The translations under genes and the position numbers were made by a program. Source: Spirogloea muscicola (taxonomy: Eukaryota > Streptophyta > Zygnematophyceae > Spirogloeales > Spirogloeaceae). Taken from it: a stretch of 18,090 bases of DNA. The notes under the pieces are model-generated. The model was not told where the DNA came from. It did not search any database and saw nothing but the letters and a program-made list of their open reading frames with translations. The DNA lies in contig WELB01000181.1 in the NCBI GenBank assembly GCA_009602725.1, positions 143,812 through 161,901 on the forward strand, in the 5' to 3' direction. Within the stretch, counting starts at the first letter, position 1; every line of letters begins with the position of its first letter. This document shows, one piece after another, positions 1 through 8,140 of this stretch.

Positions 1-32
1 GCCACCGTCGCCGCTGCCGCCGCCGCGCTGCC

Positions 33-3000
33 ATGGCGGCCGCCGCCGTCTGCGCGCCGGCTCGCCCGTCGCTGCGGCGCCCTGCAGCGAGGAGGTGAGC
101 AGGCTGCCGCCTTCGCCTTCTACAGTATCAATCAGAACTGTAGTCTATTCTCGACACTGTGAGCCTAATGAGAAGCGCAACACCTATACTCCGAACGTCC
201 TGGAGATATAAACCCTCTCATTGACGACCAAACCCATTCACTGGATTCCTTGCTCTGCTTCATAAGCTGCCCATGCAGTCGGTTATTGTGCCCCTCCTTC
301 CCGCTAAGTGCTCTGCATCATTCGAAGGTCCAAAGCTAAGTTGGTGTGGGGCTTCAAGATTTTGTCTGAGCGAATGAATGCGTCACTCAAAAAGCCGGGT
401 TTGTCTCAGCAAGACAATAGTCAGTGTGCACTGAGGGACTGGTAACGTGTCACGATTGCTGTAGCAACTTAAACCCTAAATCCTCAGACCCCTACCCTTA
501 AACCTAACCCTTAAACCCCTAAAACCTAAAACCTAGACTCTATATGCTTGGTATACTGATTTCGTCCTTCCGCAGTGTCGATGTCAAGGCTTTGTGTCTC
601 CATCGCTGATCTTGCAGCTGCTGCTATGGCACACTAGAAGGCGGGCCAAGGCCGAGAGCCGCCCGCGACCAGGAGAGCGCTCCTCCTGGCCGCCTCCCTC
701 CTCGCCCCCCTCCTCCCTCAGCTTTCCCTGGACTACCCAGAGGACAGGATAAGCGGTTCACGACGACGGCACGGCCATGCACTGGCTGCTGAGTGAGTGC
801 AACAAACACCCCAGGCTTTCAGCCTCACCCTGCTCTCATCAAATAGTCATGAGCACCCTGTGTATGCTAGCTTCACAGTCGTAAATATTATATACATGTG
901 TGTATATATATGTATGATATATATATGTGTGTATGTATGAGAAAGACTGCAGCTCAGAAGCCGCCTTCTTTCTGATACCTTTCGCCTTTCGTAGCGAAGT
1001 GTACTTAAATCCAAACCCACCTCACTCCTCTCGCCCTCAAGCCCTCACCTTCCTCCATCTGCTGCTGTTGCCCACAGGGGTCCGAATGATGACCAGGACG
1101 ATGCGGCCGCCCTCGAGGCCGTCCGCGCGGCGGTGCGCGGCGCAGTCACGCGCACGCGCTGCCCGGTAGTGCTGCGCCTCGCCTTCCACGACGCCGGGAC
1201 GTACAGCCCTGCCACAGGCACCGGTTCGTCCCCTCCTGCTGAGACTCAGAGGAGGGGGGAGGGAGGGAGGTTCAAGTGTGCACAATTCGCTGTTAGGAAT
1301 CACGTCAGCCCAGATCAGCTCTGATTATGATGTCCAGCACGAATCGGCTGCATGACCTGGCAGGGGGCATGAATGGTTCTGTCATCTTCGAGCTGGACAG
1401 ACCGGAGAGTGGCGGCCTCCAGCGCGCCGTGAGGGTGAGCTCTTTCCGCACCATTGGGGCGACCACCAAATGCAGCAATGGGCAGGAGGCAGTAGCCGCT
1501 CGTAGAGAAGAGAAGAAGAGGGAGGGAGGGAGCGAGAGAAGGAGCCGCTTTTTGTGAGGTTTAGATGTGGAGATGGGTTTGGCCTGCGTGCAAAGGAGGA
1601 GGAAGGGAGGAGAGAGGGTAATGTGTGGGGAATTGCCTTCCGCCACTTAACTTGACAGCGATTGCGGTATCAAGGCCTGTTGCTGCTATGTTGCTGGCCT
1701 TCAGTCGGCCGCTTTAGTTGCGACATCGCCGTTCTCTGCAGTCTTTGGAGAAGGCGCGAGCGGCGCTGGAGCCAGGGACGCAAGGTGCAGCACTGACCTC
1801 ACCCCCCTCCTACCAAGTTTGCCCCAACTCTGAGCTGCAACACTGAGCCTGCTGCTTGCTGAAGGCGAGGCCAGCCATGGCCTGCAGTTTCCTGGGCGGA
1901 CCTGATCGCTGTGGGAGGCGCGGAGGCAGTGCGCATGTGTGGCGGGCCGGCAATCGACGTTGAGCTCGGCCGTCGTGACGCAAGGTCCAGTCTCTAAGCC
2001 CGCTGCGGGTCTAGGGTTTACGTATAAGGGTGTAAAATCTAGGGGTCAGGGTTTGCATTCCGTTGTGCACTAGCCTGGCCCTCTTGGCCGCACTAAGCAT
2101 TGGGTATTGGGACGGGGCGCAGTGGCGAGGACACAGCAGGGCGGATGCCGGCGGAGACGGCAACAGCCTCCATGCTCAAGGCTGCCTTTGGCGCGCAGGG
2201 CTTCACGTAAGCTGCAGCAGCCTTTATACTGAAGCTCTTATTAGACAAGATGGCTGTAAGATGCCTAATCTTTGTAGTATCATCGAATCATAGAAGTTCT
2301 GGAATTGGCATCACAGGCCCACGGCTCAGGGTGATAACTTGATATTTTGTCTTGAGAAGGGCACTCATGCTTGCTTAGAAGGCAACTTAGACAACTGTCA
2401 AGCGAGTGATGCTGACGTTTGCAGGTCAAATACAATCTGGTATAGCAATGAAAGGGCTGGAGTCAGAAATTAGTTCTTAGTGGAAGTGTAAGCTCCATGG
2501 GGAACTGCCTTTGTCCTAACCACCCTACTCTAGTCCTGCATGTGAGGCCCTAATCCAGTCTCTTGTGGTGGGCCAGCGTGCAGGAGCTGGTGGCGCTGTG
2601 CGGGGCACACACGCTGGGCGCCAAGGGCTTTGGCGATCCGTACACGTTTGACAACGCATACTTCACCACACTTCTGCGCCGCCCCTGGACTGACCCCAAC
2701 GGTTTGTGACTGCACCTCCAGCTTGATCAAAATGTACTCTTAACCTCTTCTCCAAGCTTTCCTCGAATGTTGCCCGACTGCTACCCATGTTGGCTTGGTC
2801 CAGTCTCAGTGGCCGTTTTGCACATTGCTGCAGACACCATGACCACCTTTATCACTCACCCTCTTAGATGGTGATAGCAGCGAGCCACTTCACAGCCCTC
2901 AAGGGTCATATGTGGGATCAAGAGCAAATCCTGCTGGAGTTAGTGCAAGGCAGGCTGCCCTCCCTTTTACATGCGCAGGTGATCAAATGGCGACCATGAT

Positions 3001-3437
3001 TGGTCTCCCATCAGACCACAATCTTGCCGATGACAACGAATGCCGGCGGTAAGGGCCAAGTTCCTACCTTCCTCAGTAGATTGCCCATGCCTGTGCATGA
3101 CATAGAAATGGTACCGGCAGGCCGACTTGCCCCAGTCTCCCACGTGGTGCTGCAGACAATGCTTAATATGGAGCTATGCATCAATGGACGTCATGAGCAT
3201 GTTGAAGAATCTGGAGATTGATCAGGAATTTCAGGCACACGAGAGTTGATATCACTTGTAATTTTGAGCTTGCTGCTTTTCTGAGCGCCCTTTTCTGTTG
3301 CTGCGTTCAGGTGGATTGAGGTCTATGCAGCTGACCAACACAAGTTTTTTGAGGACTTTGCAGCTGCTTACAAGAAGATGGTCAGCCTGGGAGCTGTTTG
3401 GGAGGACAGCGGCAGACCAGCAGCTGCCAGGGCATGA
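33..3437 (+). CDS. TL29: Thylakoid-lumen ascorbate-peroxidase-like protein (TL29/APX4 type), ten exons
   Basis: Exons by hand: 33-94, about 673-792, 1078-1223, 1364-1434, 1742-1784, 1888-1984, 2123-2206, 2577-2701, 2979-3048, 3311-3437 (TGA 3435-3437). All junctions are GT-AG and in phase, giving about 314 residues. The first ATG opens an Ala/Arg-rich plastid transit peptide. Exon 2 adds a twin-arginine hydrophobic stretch (RRALLLAASLLAPLLP), so the sequence predicts import to the thylakoid lumen, probably by the Tat route. The heme-peroxidase domain follows: distal site LRLAFHDAGTY in exon 3, GGMNGSVIFELDRPE in exon 4, VSWADLIAVGGAEAV in exon 6, proximal site ELVALCGAHTLGAKGFGDP in exon 8, MIGLPSDHNLADD in exon 9. 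The distal Arg and His and the proximal His are present. The distal Trp of true APX is Phe, and the segment that carries the proximal Trp in APX is shortened. Plant TL29 has been reported to lack normal APX activity; whether this one binds heme is open. The exon 2 acceptor is the least certain junction (672/673 fits the phase; 675/676 is an alternative). Confidence 0.9.
469..535. repeat. Degenerate telomere-type repeat (CCCTAAA-like) in TL29 intron 1
   Basis: The stretch is a run of imperfect CCCTAAA units (AAACCCTAAA, CCCTTAAACC, AACCCTTAAACCCC, AAAACCTAAAACC). It lies in the roughly 580-bp first intron. It resembles the plant/chlorophyte telomere repeat TTTAGGG read on the C-rich strand and contains one perfect telo-box (AAACCCTAA). 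Nothing else is recognisable in the intron between 95 and about 672. Confidence 0.7.
886..937. repeat. TA/TG-rich microsatellite in TL29 intron 2
   Basis: Alternating purine-pyrimidine run of TATA and TGTG units (ATATATATGT, GTGTGTATAT) inside the intron between exons 2 and 3 (793-1077). It has no coding potential and is a simple length-variable repeat. Confidence 0.75.
2005..2056. repeat. Degenerate telomere-type repeat (TTTAGGG-like) in TL29 intron 6
   Basis: Imperfect G-rich units such as CTAGGGTTTA, TAAGGGTGTAAAA and CTAGGGGTCAGGGTTT lie in the short intron between exons 6 and 7. Orientation is opposite to the block in intron 1. Confidence 0.6.
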
Positions 3438-4060
3438 CAAGGACAGCCGCTGTAGCAGCTCCAAACAATTTTGATTATATCATTGTTATTCAAGAGCATT
3501 ATAATTACTCATCTAGTCCTCCATGCTCTTGGAAGCATGTTTTCATTTTTGACAATGTGGAGCCATGACCATTAAATTCCAAGGGGGTGCCTGCTCTTAT
3601 TTGGGGCCAACAGTTGCCCTGGTGAAGAGGTTGGGGCTGCTGAGAGCAAAAGCAAAGTAACTGACAGTAAAGAGTGAGACGATGCTGAGACGACCGGTAA
3701 CTTCAAAAGCAAGGCCAGACGTGGGGCTTAGTGGACATCGAACAAGTGCCAAGGTCTTGCAAGGACCATACAAGAGCGGGGCTTTACTAGTTCAGGATAA
3801 TGTCAAGCCCGGAACTAGCCGGTAGCTCCTGCACTACAAACCATTGCGGCGGTTGAGAGAATGCCATATGGTGGCCACTGCGCCCGCTGGCTGACTAAAC
3901 TTTCAAGTAAGAGTCCTGATGCTTAGACCTGATGAGGTAATGGGGCTTTATGTATCTAGCCGCTGTGGCGCCTCCGACGGTTGCATGTGTGAACCCACAT
4001 CCCGGCCTGCTCACAGGCGCCCTGCTATGGCTGCTGCCGCTCGAGGTCCCTGGGCTCCGG
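3438..4060. other. Intergenic region between two convergent genes
   Basis: This 623-bp stretch holds the 3' untranslated regions of the TL29 gene (+) and the BAP31-like gene (-). I see no further coding exon, tRNA or repeat in it, and no clear TGTAA-type chlorophyte polyadenylation signal close to either stop codon. Confidence 0.5.
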
Positions 4061-4453
4061 TCACTGCACCTGGAGCTTCTTGAGCTGGCGCTCGAGCGCG
4101 GCCTCGTGGAGGCTCTGGCGCAGGGTGCGGTAGAGGAGCCAGTAGAGGAAGGGCGGGACGGCGGCGAGCAGGGCGTTGCGGTGCGCCGCGAGCGTGACCT
4201 TGTCGTAGCGGTCGCGCTCCGCGGCGCCGCACAGCGGGCCCTCGCAACGTTCTGGGCGATGGGAAATCGTCCAGTAAACCTCCAGCGCCAGGAAGGCGGA
4301 GAAGGGCACGACGGCGAGGAGCGGGGAGACGAGCAGCGCCGTAGCGCGCAGCGCCGCGGTGTGCAGCGGCTTGTAGAGCGGCGCCGAGAGCAGCGCCAGG
4401 AGCAGCGCCTCCACGCCCAGCACCACCGCCGCCAGCACCCACTGCAGCGCCAT
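4061..4453 (-). CDS. BAP31-like ER membrane protein (plant type), single exon
   Basis: The ATG at 4453-4451 follows GCCGCC and opens 130 residues ending at TGA 4063-4061. The frame stays open upstream, but only through a low-complexity Arg/Glu/Gly stretch made by a CT repeat, so I place the start at the internal Met (MALQWVLAAV). Three hydrophobic segments are visible: residues about 3-26, 37-60 and 96-112. Between the second and third lies a hydrophilic loop with two Cys and the block AAERDRYDKV, then HRN, the spacing seen in plant BAP31-like proteins (an AERDRYEK...AQRN block). The tail is short and charged (ERQLKKLQVQ). BAP31 relatives sit in the ER and help sort or retain membrane proteins; the role here is inferred from family only. 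The long coiled-coil tail of animal BAP31 is absent, as in the short plant forms. Confidence 0.8.
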   Translation of the reverse strand: MALQWVLAAVVLGVEALLLALLSAPLYKPLHTAALRATALLVSPLLAVVPFSAFLALEVYWTISHRPERCEGPLCGAAERDRYDKVTLAAHRNALLAAVPPFLYWLLYRTLRQSLHEAALERQLKKLQVQ

Positions 4454-4497
4454 GGCGGCCCTAGCTCGCTCCTGGGTTTTCCACAGCCCTCGCTCCT

Positions 4498-4564
4498 GCC
4501 CTCTCCCTCTCCCTCTCCCTCTCTCCCTCTCTCCCTCTCTCTCCCTCCTCCCTCCCTCCTCCCG
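4498..4564. repeat. CT-rich imperfect repeat (CTCTCC units) upstream of the BAP31-like gene
   Basis: Runs of CTCTCC, then CTCTCTCC, then CCTCCCTCC lie 45-110 bp upstream of the ATG of the - strand gene, so the transcript side is GA-rich. It is likely in the 5' UTR or core promoter. The Arg/Glu-rich reading frames through it on both strands are artefacts of the repeat. Confidence 0.75.
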
Positions 4565-4623
4565 CTTGCGGCCGTGGCCTGCCACTTGGCCCTACGACAG
4601 CGCAGCCGCAGCCGCCTATTTTC

Positions 4624-5023
4624 GAAGGAAGTGCTCGCCCATTGAGGATAGGGGCTGGAAAAGCAAGCCCAAAAAAGAATGAACAGAGTACGAGAAGGGA
4701 TCGTGTATTAGAAAGAAATGTAGGCCAAATGGCCAGGTACAAAGGCAAGCACATCTAAAAGTCTACATAACCTACAGCAGATTGACCCGCTCAATAACCA
4801 CGGGTCAAAACATGAAGGTCACTACTCGATGCATGAATACTAGTTGCCAGGAACGGAGCCCTTCTGCCACACAAGAAGGGGGCCAGGGGAAGCGCTCAAA
4901 AAAACAAGCACACAAAGAAACAAAGCAGCTACGAATCACTCAGTAACCCCTGCTAAGCAACCGCAGATCAGAGATGCTAGGCTCCTGGAAGTGGGTCCCC
5001 TGGCCAGAGCCAGAGGCAGCAGC
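4624..5023 (-). mobile_element. Composite retroelement copy 1 (3' end at 4624)
   Basis: The fixed terminus of the family (here GAAGGAAGTGCTCGCCCATT on the + strand) starts at 4624, followed by a hairpin (GGGGCTGG/AAGCCC, one mismatch) and AAAAAAGAATGAACAGAGTACG. The stretch about 4700-4875 matches 8440-8650 read in reverse (for example GATGTGCTTGCCTTTGTAC and GGCCATTTGGCC). The stretch 4876-5023 matches the body of the 213-bp copies at 6075-6287 and 7928-8140. The element therefore reads on the - strand and is a mosaic of two versions of the same 3' region, or one inserted in the other at GAGAAGGG. No long ORF is seen. Confidence 0.7.
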
Positions 5024-5556
5024 GAAGAAAGTGCTCGCCCATTGAGAATAGAGGAAGCGCGGCCAGATTGACTGGTGGCTGGGAAAGGCCGACCCAAAAG
5101 AATGGACAAAGTCTGAGGGAGCCTGAGTGCGAACGACTAGGACTAAGACATCAGCCAGGGAGCGCTCAGTAACCTCTAGACAGGAGATGCAGGTCCGAGA
5201 AGCTAGCTGGCGGAAAGACGTCGCCCCGACGGAAGCCGGAGGCCGCCGCCAAAGCTCGGCCTGCGCGCAAGTGAACCGCGAAGGCGAGGGACCGCTGCAT
5301 CGAGACGGCCAAACGCATACGGGAAACCTGAGCGAGGGACCCGGCTACGTTGAAGCCGGGCTGCTCGCCCTGCTGCCCGAGGCGGCGGGCCGCTGCACGC
5401 CGCGCCAGGCGGTGGAGCAAGTCAAGCCATTTGGAGCCAAAGGCTCCGTGCACGTCCACTGCCAGTAGAACGAACTCGTCGCCCACCGGGTGGTCCTAGT
5501 ACTTCCGTTCCTTCTCGCCCGCCGCTTGGCCGACTGCGTAGCCCGCCTCCTCCGAC
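5024..5556 (-). mobile_element. 5'-truncated LINE-like copy 2 with C-terminal ORF remnant and 3' UTR
   Basis: Reading on the - strand from 5556, the copy has a coding remnant, a stop near 5166, about 140 bp of 3' UTR and the family's fixed terminus at 5024 (GAAGAAAGTGCTCGCCCATT on the + strand). Its UTR carries a second hairpin version (TGGCTGGGAAAGGCCGACCC, 5079-5098) that recurs at 9984-10003. This is the only copy here in which a reverse-transcriptase-like ORF tail leads straight into the shared 3' end, and it is the main reason I call the family non-LTR. The copy abuts copy 3 with no spacer. Confidence 0.65.
5166..5552 (-). pseudogene. Degenerate C-terminus of a LINE-type reverse-transcriptase ORF
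   Basis: One - strand frame reads EEAGYAVGQAAGEKERKY, then an in-frame TAG (5497-5495 region), then DHPVGDEFVLLAVDVHGAFG, a Leu/Arg-rich helix (KWLDLLHRLARRAA) and RMRLAVSMQRSLAFAV, stopping at 5166. The order (basic ERKY stretch, FV...G.FG block, helix, final RLAV.LQR.-like motif) resembles the extreme C-terminus of LINE ORF2 proteins of algae and oomycetes, as I know them. No catalytic RT or endonuclease motif is present, so the family call rests on this tail alone. The same tail recurs at 8141-8356. The internal stop and 5' truncation make it non-functional. Confidence 0.5.
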
Positions 5557-5817
5557 GAAGAAAGTGCTCGCCCATTGAGAATAGGGGCTGGAACAACCAG
5601 CCCGAAAAAGAATGACCAGACGACGAGCGTTTTGCGCTGCTGGACGCAAAGCTGTCAGTGGTGACGACGTCTGCGATGAGCCGAGGCCCCCCGCCGAGCG
5701 CGAATAGGGGCTGGAAAAGCCAGCCCAAAAAAGAATCAACAAAGGACGAGAAGGGGGCCAGGGGAAGCGCTAAGGAAAACAAGCACACAAAGAAACAAAG
5801 CAGCTACGGATCACTAA
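5557..5817 (-). mobile_element. Retroelement copies 3 and 3b, the target of the Harbinger insertion
   Basis: Copy 3 has its fixed end at 5557, directly next to copy 2, and runs through the hairpin (GGGGCTGGAACAACCAGCCC) to about 5630. A second unit begins at about 5703 with AATAGGGGCTGG, lacks the outermost 25 bases, and runs through GAGAAGGGGGCCAGGGGAAG to CAGCTACGGATCAC at 5814, where the Harbinger interrupts it. It resumes at 7878 with TCAGTAACCCCTGCTAAGCA, the same join seen uninterrupted at about 4940-4965. The sequence about 5631-5702 between the two is not recognised. Confidence 0.65.
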
Positions 5818-5848
5818 GGGCCTGTTTACAATCGGTCACGCGGTCACG
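5818..5848 (+). repeat. Left terminal inverted repeat of the Harbinger element
   Basis: It pairs with 7847-7877 at 24 of 31 positions. It contains a short internal duplication (GGTCACGC, GGTCACG) also visible in the right end (GGTCACC, GGGTCG), a possible transposase-binding repeat. The start is fixed by the break in the host retroelement. Confidence 0.8.
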
Positions 5849-6064
5849 CACGTGCTGACCGCGGGGCCAAGGGTTTGGTCACCGCCACGGAGGCCGAGGC
5901 AGCTAGGGCAGCAGCTTCAAACCCCGGCAGCAGCGCCGCCTCCCCCCGCCTGGTCGAGCGCCCCCGCAGGCGCACGCTCCTCCCTCCTGCTACCGACCAG
6001 GCCCGCAGGCATGGGTCCCGAGCGGAGGCGGATCTGCTGCATCACGATAGCCGTCCTGGCCCGC

Positions 6065-6073
6065 TTGCAGTTG
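6065..6073 (+). repeat. Target-site duplication, left copy (TTGCAGTTG)
   Basis: It is repeated exactly at 6288-6296 across the inserted retroelement (ten bases if the preceding C is counted). Removing one copy and the insert restores an open transposase frame, which confirms the insertion boundaries. Confidence 0.85.
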
Positions 6074-6287
6074 AGCCCTCGCTGCTGCCTCTGGCTCTGG
6101 CCAGGGGACCCACTTCCAGGAGCCCAGCATCTCTGATCTGCGGCTGCTTAGCAGGGGTTACTGAGTGTCTCGTAGCAGCTTTGTTTCTGTTACTTAGCGC
6201 TTCCCCTGGCCCCCTTCTCGTACTCTGTTCATTCTTTTTCGGGCTGGTTGTTCCAGCCCCTATTCTCAATGGGCGAGCACTTTCTTC
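6074..6287 (+). mobile_element. Retroelement copy 4, 214 bp, inserted in the Harbinger transposase
   Basis: It begins AGCCCTCGCTGCTGCC and ends with hairpin GGGCTGGTTGTTCCAGCCCC, 25 bases, then CACTTTCTTC. It is flanked by TTGCAGTTG on both sides. From 6075 it matches 7928-8140 at 212 of 213 positions by eye, so both are recent. No open frame of note and no clear Pol III A/B boxes are seen, so it may be a SINE-like derivative or a 5'-truncated LINE tail. A target duplication of 9 bp with no inverted ends argues for a retro-type rather than cut-and-paste element. Confidence 0.8.
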
Positions 6288-6301
6288 TTGCAGTTGTGCC
6301 C

Positions 6302-6385
6302 GGCGGAGGCGGAGGCGGAGACGGAGGCGGAGGCGGAGGTGGAGGCGGAGGCGGAGGTGGAGGCGGAGGCGGAGGCGGAGGCGGA
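6302..6385 (+). repeat. GAGGCG hexanucleotide repeat coding for Glu-Ala
   Basis: About fourteen imperfect units (GAGGCG with GAGACG and GAGGTG variants) in frame give a Glu-Ala run with Thr and Val substitutions near the transposase N-terminus. Read on the - strand or in other frames it gives Arg-, Gly- or Ser/Ala-rich artefact ORFs. Confidence 0.85.
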
Positions 6386-7846
6386 TCTGCTGCCGCAGTT
6401 CGACTTCAAGGCTGCCGTGGCCCTGATGAAGCTGCAGGGGAAGAAGCAGAGAGCACCGCGCCTCCTGTGGAGCTCCACCCAGCCGACCGGCTGGCTCCGG
6501 CAGCTGCAGGTCGACTTCACCGAGCAGGACTTCCGGAAGCGCATGAGAGTGTCGCGCAGAGTCTTTGACAAGTTGGTCCGGGCTCTCGGCGGCACAATCG
6601 AGAAGCGGGACACGAATTTCAGAGCAGCTGTGCCGGTGGAAGCGAGGATTGCGATCACGCTGCACCGCCTGGCAACCGGGAGCTACATGAGGGCCACATC
6701 CGATCTTTTCGGGATAGCGGAGTGCACGGCGAGCATAATCATTCGGGAGGTACTGGAGGCCATCAAAGACAACCTGCTGCTGGAGCAGGTCAAGTGGCCG
6801 ACGCACAAGGAGATGCTCGGCATGGCTGCCAGATTTGAGGAGCTGGCAGGCAGCCCGTACGTCGTCAGCGCAGTCGACGGCTCGCACATCCCCATCATAG
6901 CTCCAAATAGAGAGAGCCACCACTCTGTGGTTCTGCAGGTGGTCGCTGACGCGAACCGGAAGATCTGGGCCTTCGACGTCGGCCGGTGCGGCAGCGTACA
7001 CGCCTGCACGATTTTTCAGGGTCGGCCAGCGGTGCGAGGAAGGAAGACTTGGAGACTACTGTTTGCTCGGGGATGCAGCCTATCCGCCGCGCAGATACAT
7101 GTTGAGTCCTTTCAAAGGCTGCCGGGAGGGGTTGTCAGCCCTCCAACAGGACTGGAACCACAGGCAGTCCAGATTCAGGGTGGTGGTTGAACAGGCTTTG
7201 GGACATCTGAAGGGGCGGTTCAGAATTCTCCAGAAACGAATGGACGTCCAACTCAAGACTGCGAACTGGCTGGCAGCGGCCGGATGCGAACTGGCTCCAT
7301 GCCCCCGCGCAGCGGAGTGCCCCCACCAGCTGGCGCTGTTGGCGCTGGTGGAGGTGACAATGGCGACGAGGCAATGTTGCCGCTGTCGCAGAATACAGGC
7401 GGTATGTCAGCTGCTGCCATGGCAGCCACCAGCTGCTGCTGCCCTGGCGACTGCGGGACTGCGCGGCCTTGGCAATCAGGATGGCGCTATGACAGCGCTG
7501 CAGGCCAGAGCTGCCGGGATGGGGGCGTGAGGGGAGCAGGGTCGGGGGACTTTCGTATCTGAAAACCCGTGTAATTTGGAGAGAAGGGGGTGCCAGCTGT
7601 CTCAATTCGGGCAGGCCGGGCAGCGTCCCTGGGGTGGGGGGGGGTCCAAAACTGGGCCCTCCTCGGGAGGAGGGCCCACCAGTTCCGGCCGCCCTCGTGG
7701 CAAAAACGCGCGTTTTCTCCTTAACGCTGCCCAAAATGAGTCCTCGTCAGCGTCCGATGTGGCGCCTCCGTGGCAAGTGACCATGACCCGGCCCGCAAGG
7801 CTGTAAAGCCGGCCGTTCCATACACCGCGCAACACGTACCCCTCGA

Positions 7847-7877
7847 CACGACCCGGTGACCCAGTGAAAACAGGCCC
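7847..7877 (-). repeat. Right terminal inverted repeat of the Harbinger element
   Basis: It is the reverse complement partner of 5818-5848. Just outside lies TCA (7878-7880), followed by GTAACCCCTGCTAAGCAGCC, the continuation of the interrupted retroelement. Confidence 0.8.
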
Positions 7878-7880
7878 TCA

Positions 7881-7927
7881 GTAACCCCTGCTAAGCAGCC
7901 TCAGGTCAGAGACGCAGCGAGGGCTCT
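7881..7927 (-). mobile_element. Remainder of the retroelement copy interrupted by the Harbinger
   Basis: It continues the unit broken at 5814. Relative to intact copies it lacks about 45 bp of the body (between GCAGCGAGGG and CAGAGACG). Its end GCGAGGGC faces copy 5 (GCCCTCGC) across TCT, making a head-to-head inverted join. Confidence 0.6.
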
Positions 7928-8140
7928 GCCCTCGCTGCTGCCTCTGGCTCTGGCCAGGGGACCCACTTCCAGGAGCCCAGCATCTCTGATCTGCGGCTGC
8001 TTAGCAGGGGTTACTGAGTGTCTCGTAGCAGCTTTGTTTCTGTTACTTAGCGCTTCCCCTGGCCCCCTTCTCGTACTCTGTTCATTCTTTTTCGGGCTGA
8101 TTGTTCCAGCCCCTATTCTCAATGGGCGAGCACTTTCTTC
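7928..8140 (+). mobile_element. Retroelement copy 5, 213 bp, nearly identical to copy 4
   Basis: It begins GCCCTCGCTGCTGCC and ends CACTTTCTTC. The only difference from copy 4 that I find is G to A in the hairpin (GGGCTGATTGTTCCAGCCCC), which turns a Watson-Crick pair into a wobble pair and so leaves the stem pairable. No convincing target duplication is seen; a TCTGCC is shared by both flanks but overlaps the element ends. Confidence 0.75.

Larger units (their letters stand above)
6011..7530 (+). pseudogene. PIF/Harbinger (HARBI1-like, DDE) transposase, broken
   Basis: The ATG at 6011 starts MGPERRRICCITIAVLARLQ. The frame is interrupted by a retroelement at 6074-6287, resumes in the same frame after the 9-bp duplication (LCPAEAEAE...), passes a Glu-Ala repeat and enters the transposase: a helical N-terminal region with FRKRMRVSRRVFDKLV, then SYMRATSDLFGIAECTAS, the first catalytic Asp in VVSAVDGSHIP (GAC 6876-6878), and GSVHACTIF, where the family has GSVHD, so the second Asp is Ala (GCC 7002-7004). 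At the T-run 7012-7016 one base is extra relative to frame. The next frame continues RVGQRCEEGRLGDYCLLGDA, then AYPPRRYMLSPFKG and the final catalytic Glu in RFRVVVEQALGHLKGRF (GAA 7189-7191). The usual C-x-LHN motif is not seen after 7260. Insertion, frameshift and the Asp change each predict loss of activity. HARBI1-type elements also use a Myb-like accessory protein; none is in this element. Confidence 0.88.
5818..7877 (+). mobile_element. PIF/Harbinger DNA transposon, 2,060 bp, with terminal inverted repeats
   Basis: The left end starts GGGCCTGTTTACAATCGGTC and the right end, reverse-complemented, GGGCCTGTTTTCACTGGGTC; the two ends match at 24 of 31 positions, the first ten perfectly. The flanking trinucleotides are TAA (5815-5817) and TCA (7878-7880), which fits the 3-bp target duplication of this superfamily with one later change. 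The uninterrupted target in a neighbouring copy reads CACTCAGTAACC, so TCA is the ancestral site. The cargo is a single transposase gene in + orientation, itself interrupted by a retroelement at 6074-6287. The 7531-7846 segment is non-coding, including a G-run at 7633-7644. Confidence 0.85.

Noticed and set aside
4461-4754. A - strand open frame upstream of the BAP31-like gene, rich in Arg/Glu and Phe/Pro.
   Set aside because: It crosses the CT repeat and the retroelement terminus. The phrase PAPILNGRA in it is just one frame of the repeated GAGAATAGGGGCTGG end and recurs wherever that repeat occurs.
6042-7001. A 319-codon open frame on the - strand opposite the Harbinger transposase.
   Set aside because: It is the complement of the transposase and of the GAGGCG repeat. 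The + strand frame has clear family motifs; this one has none.
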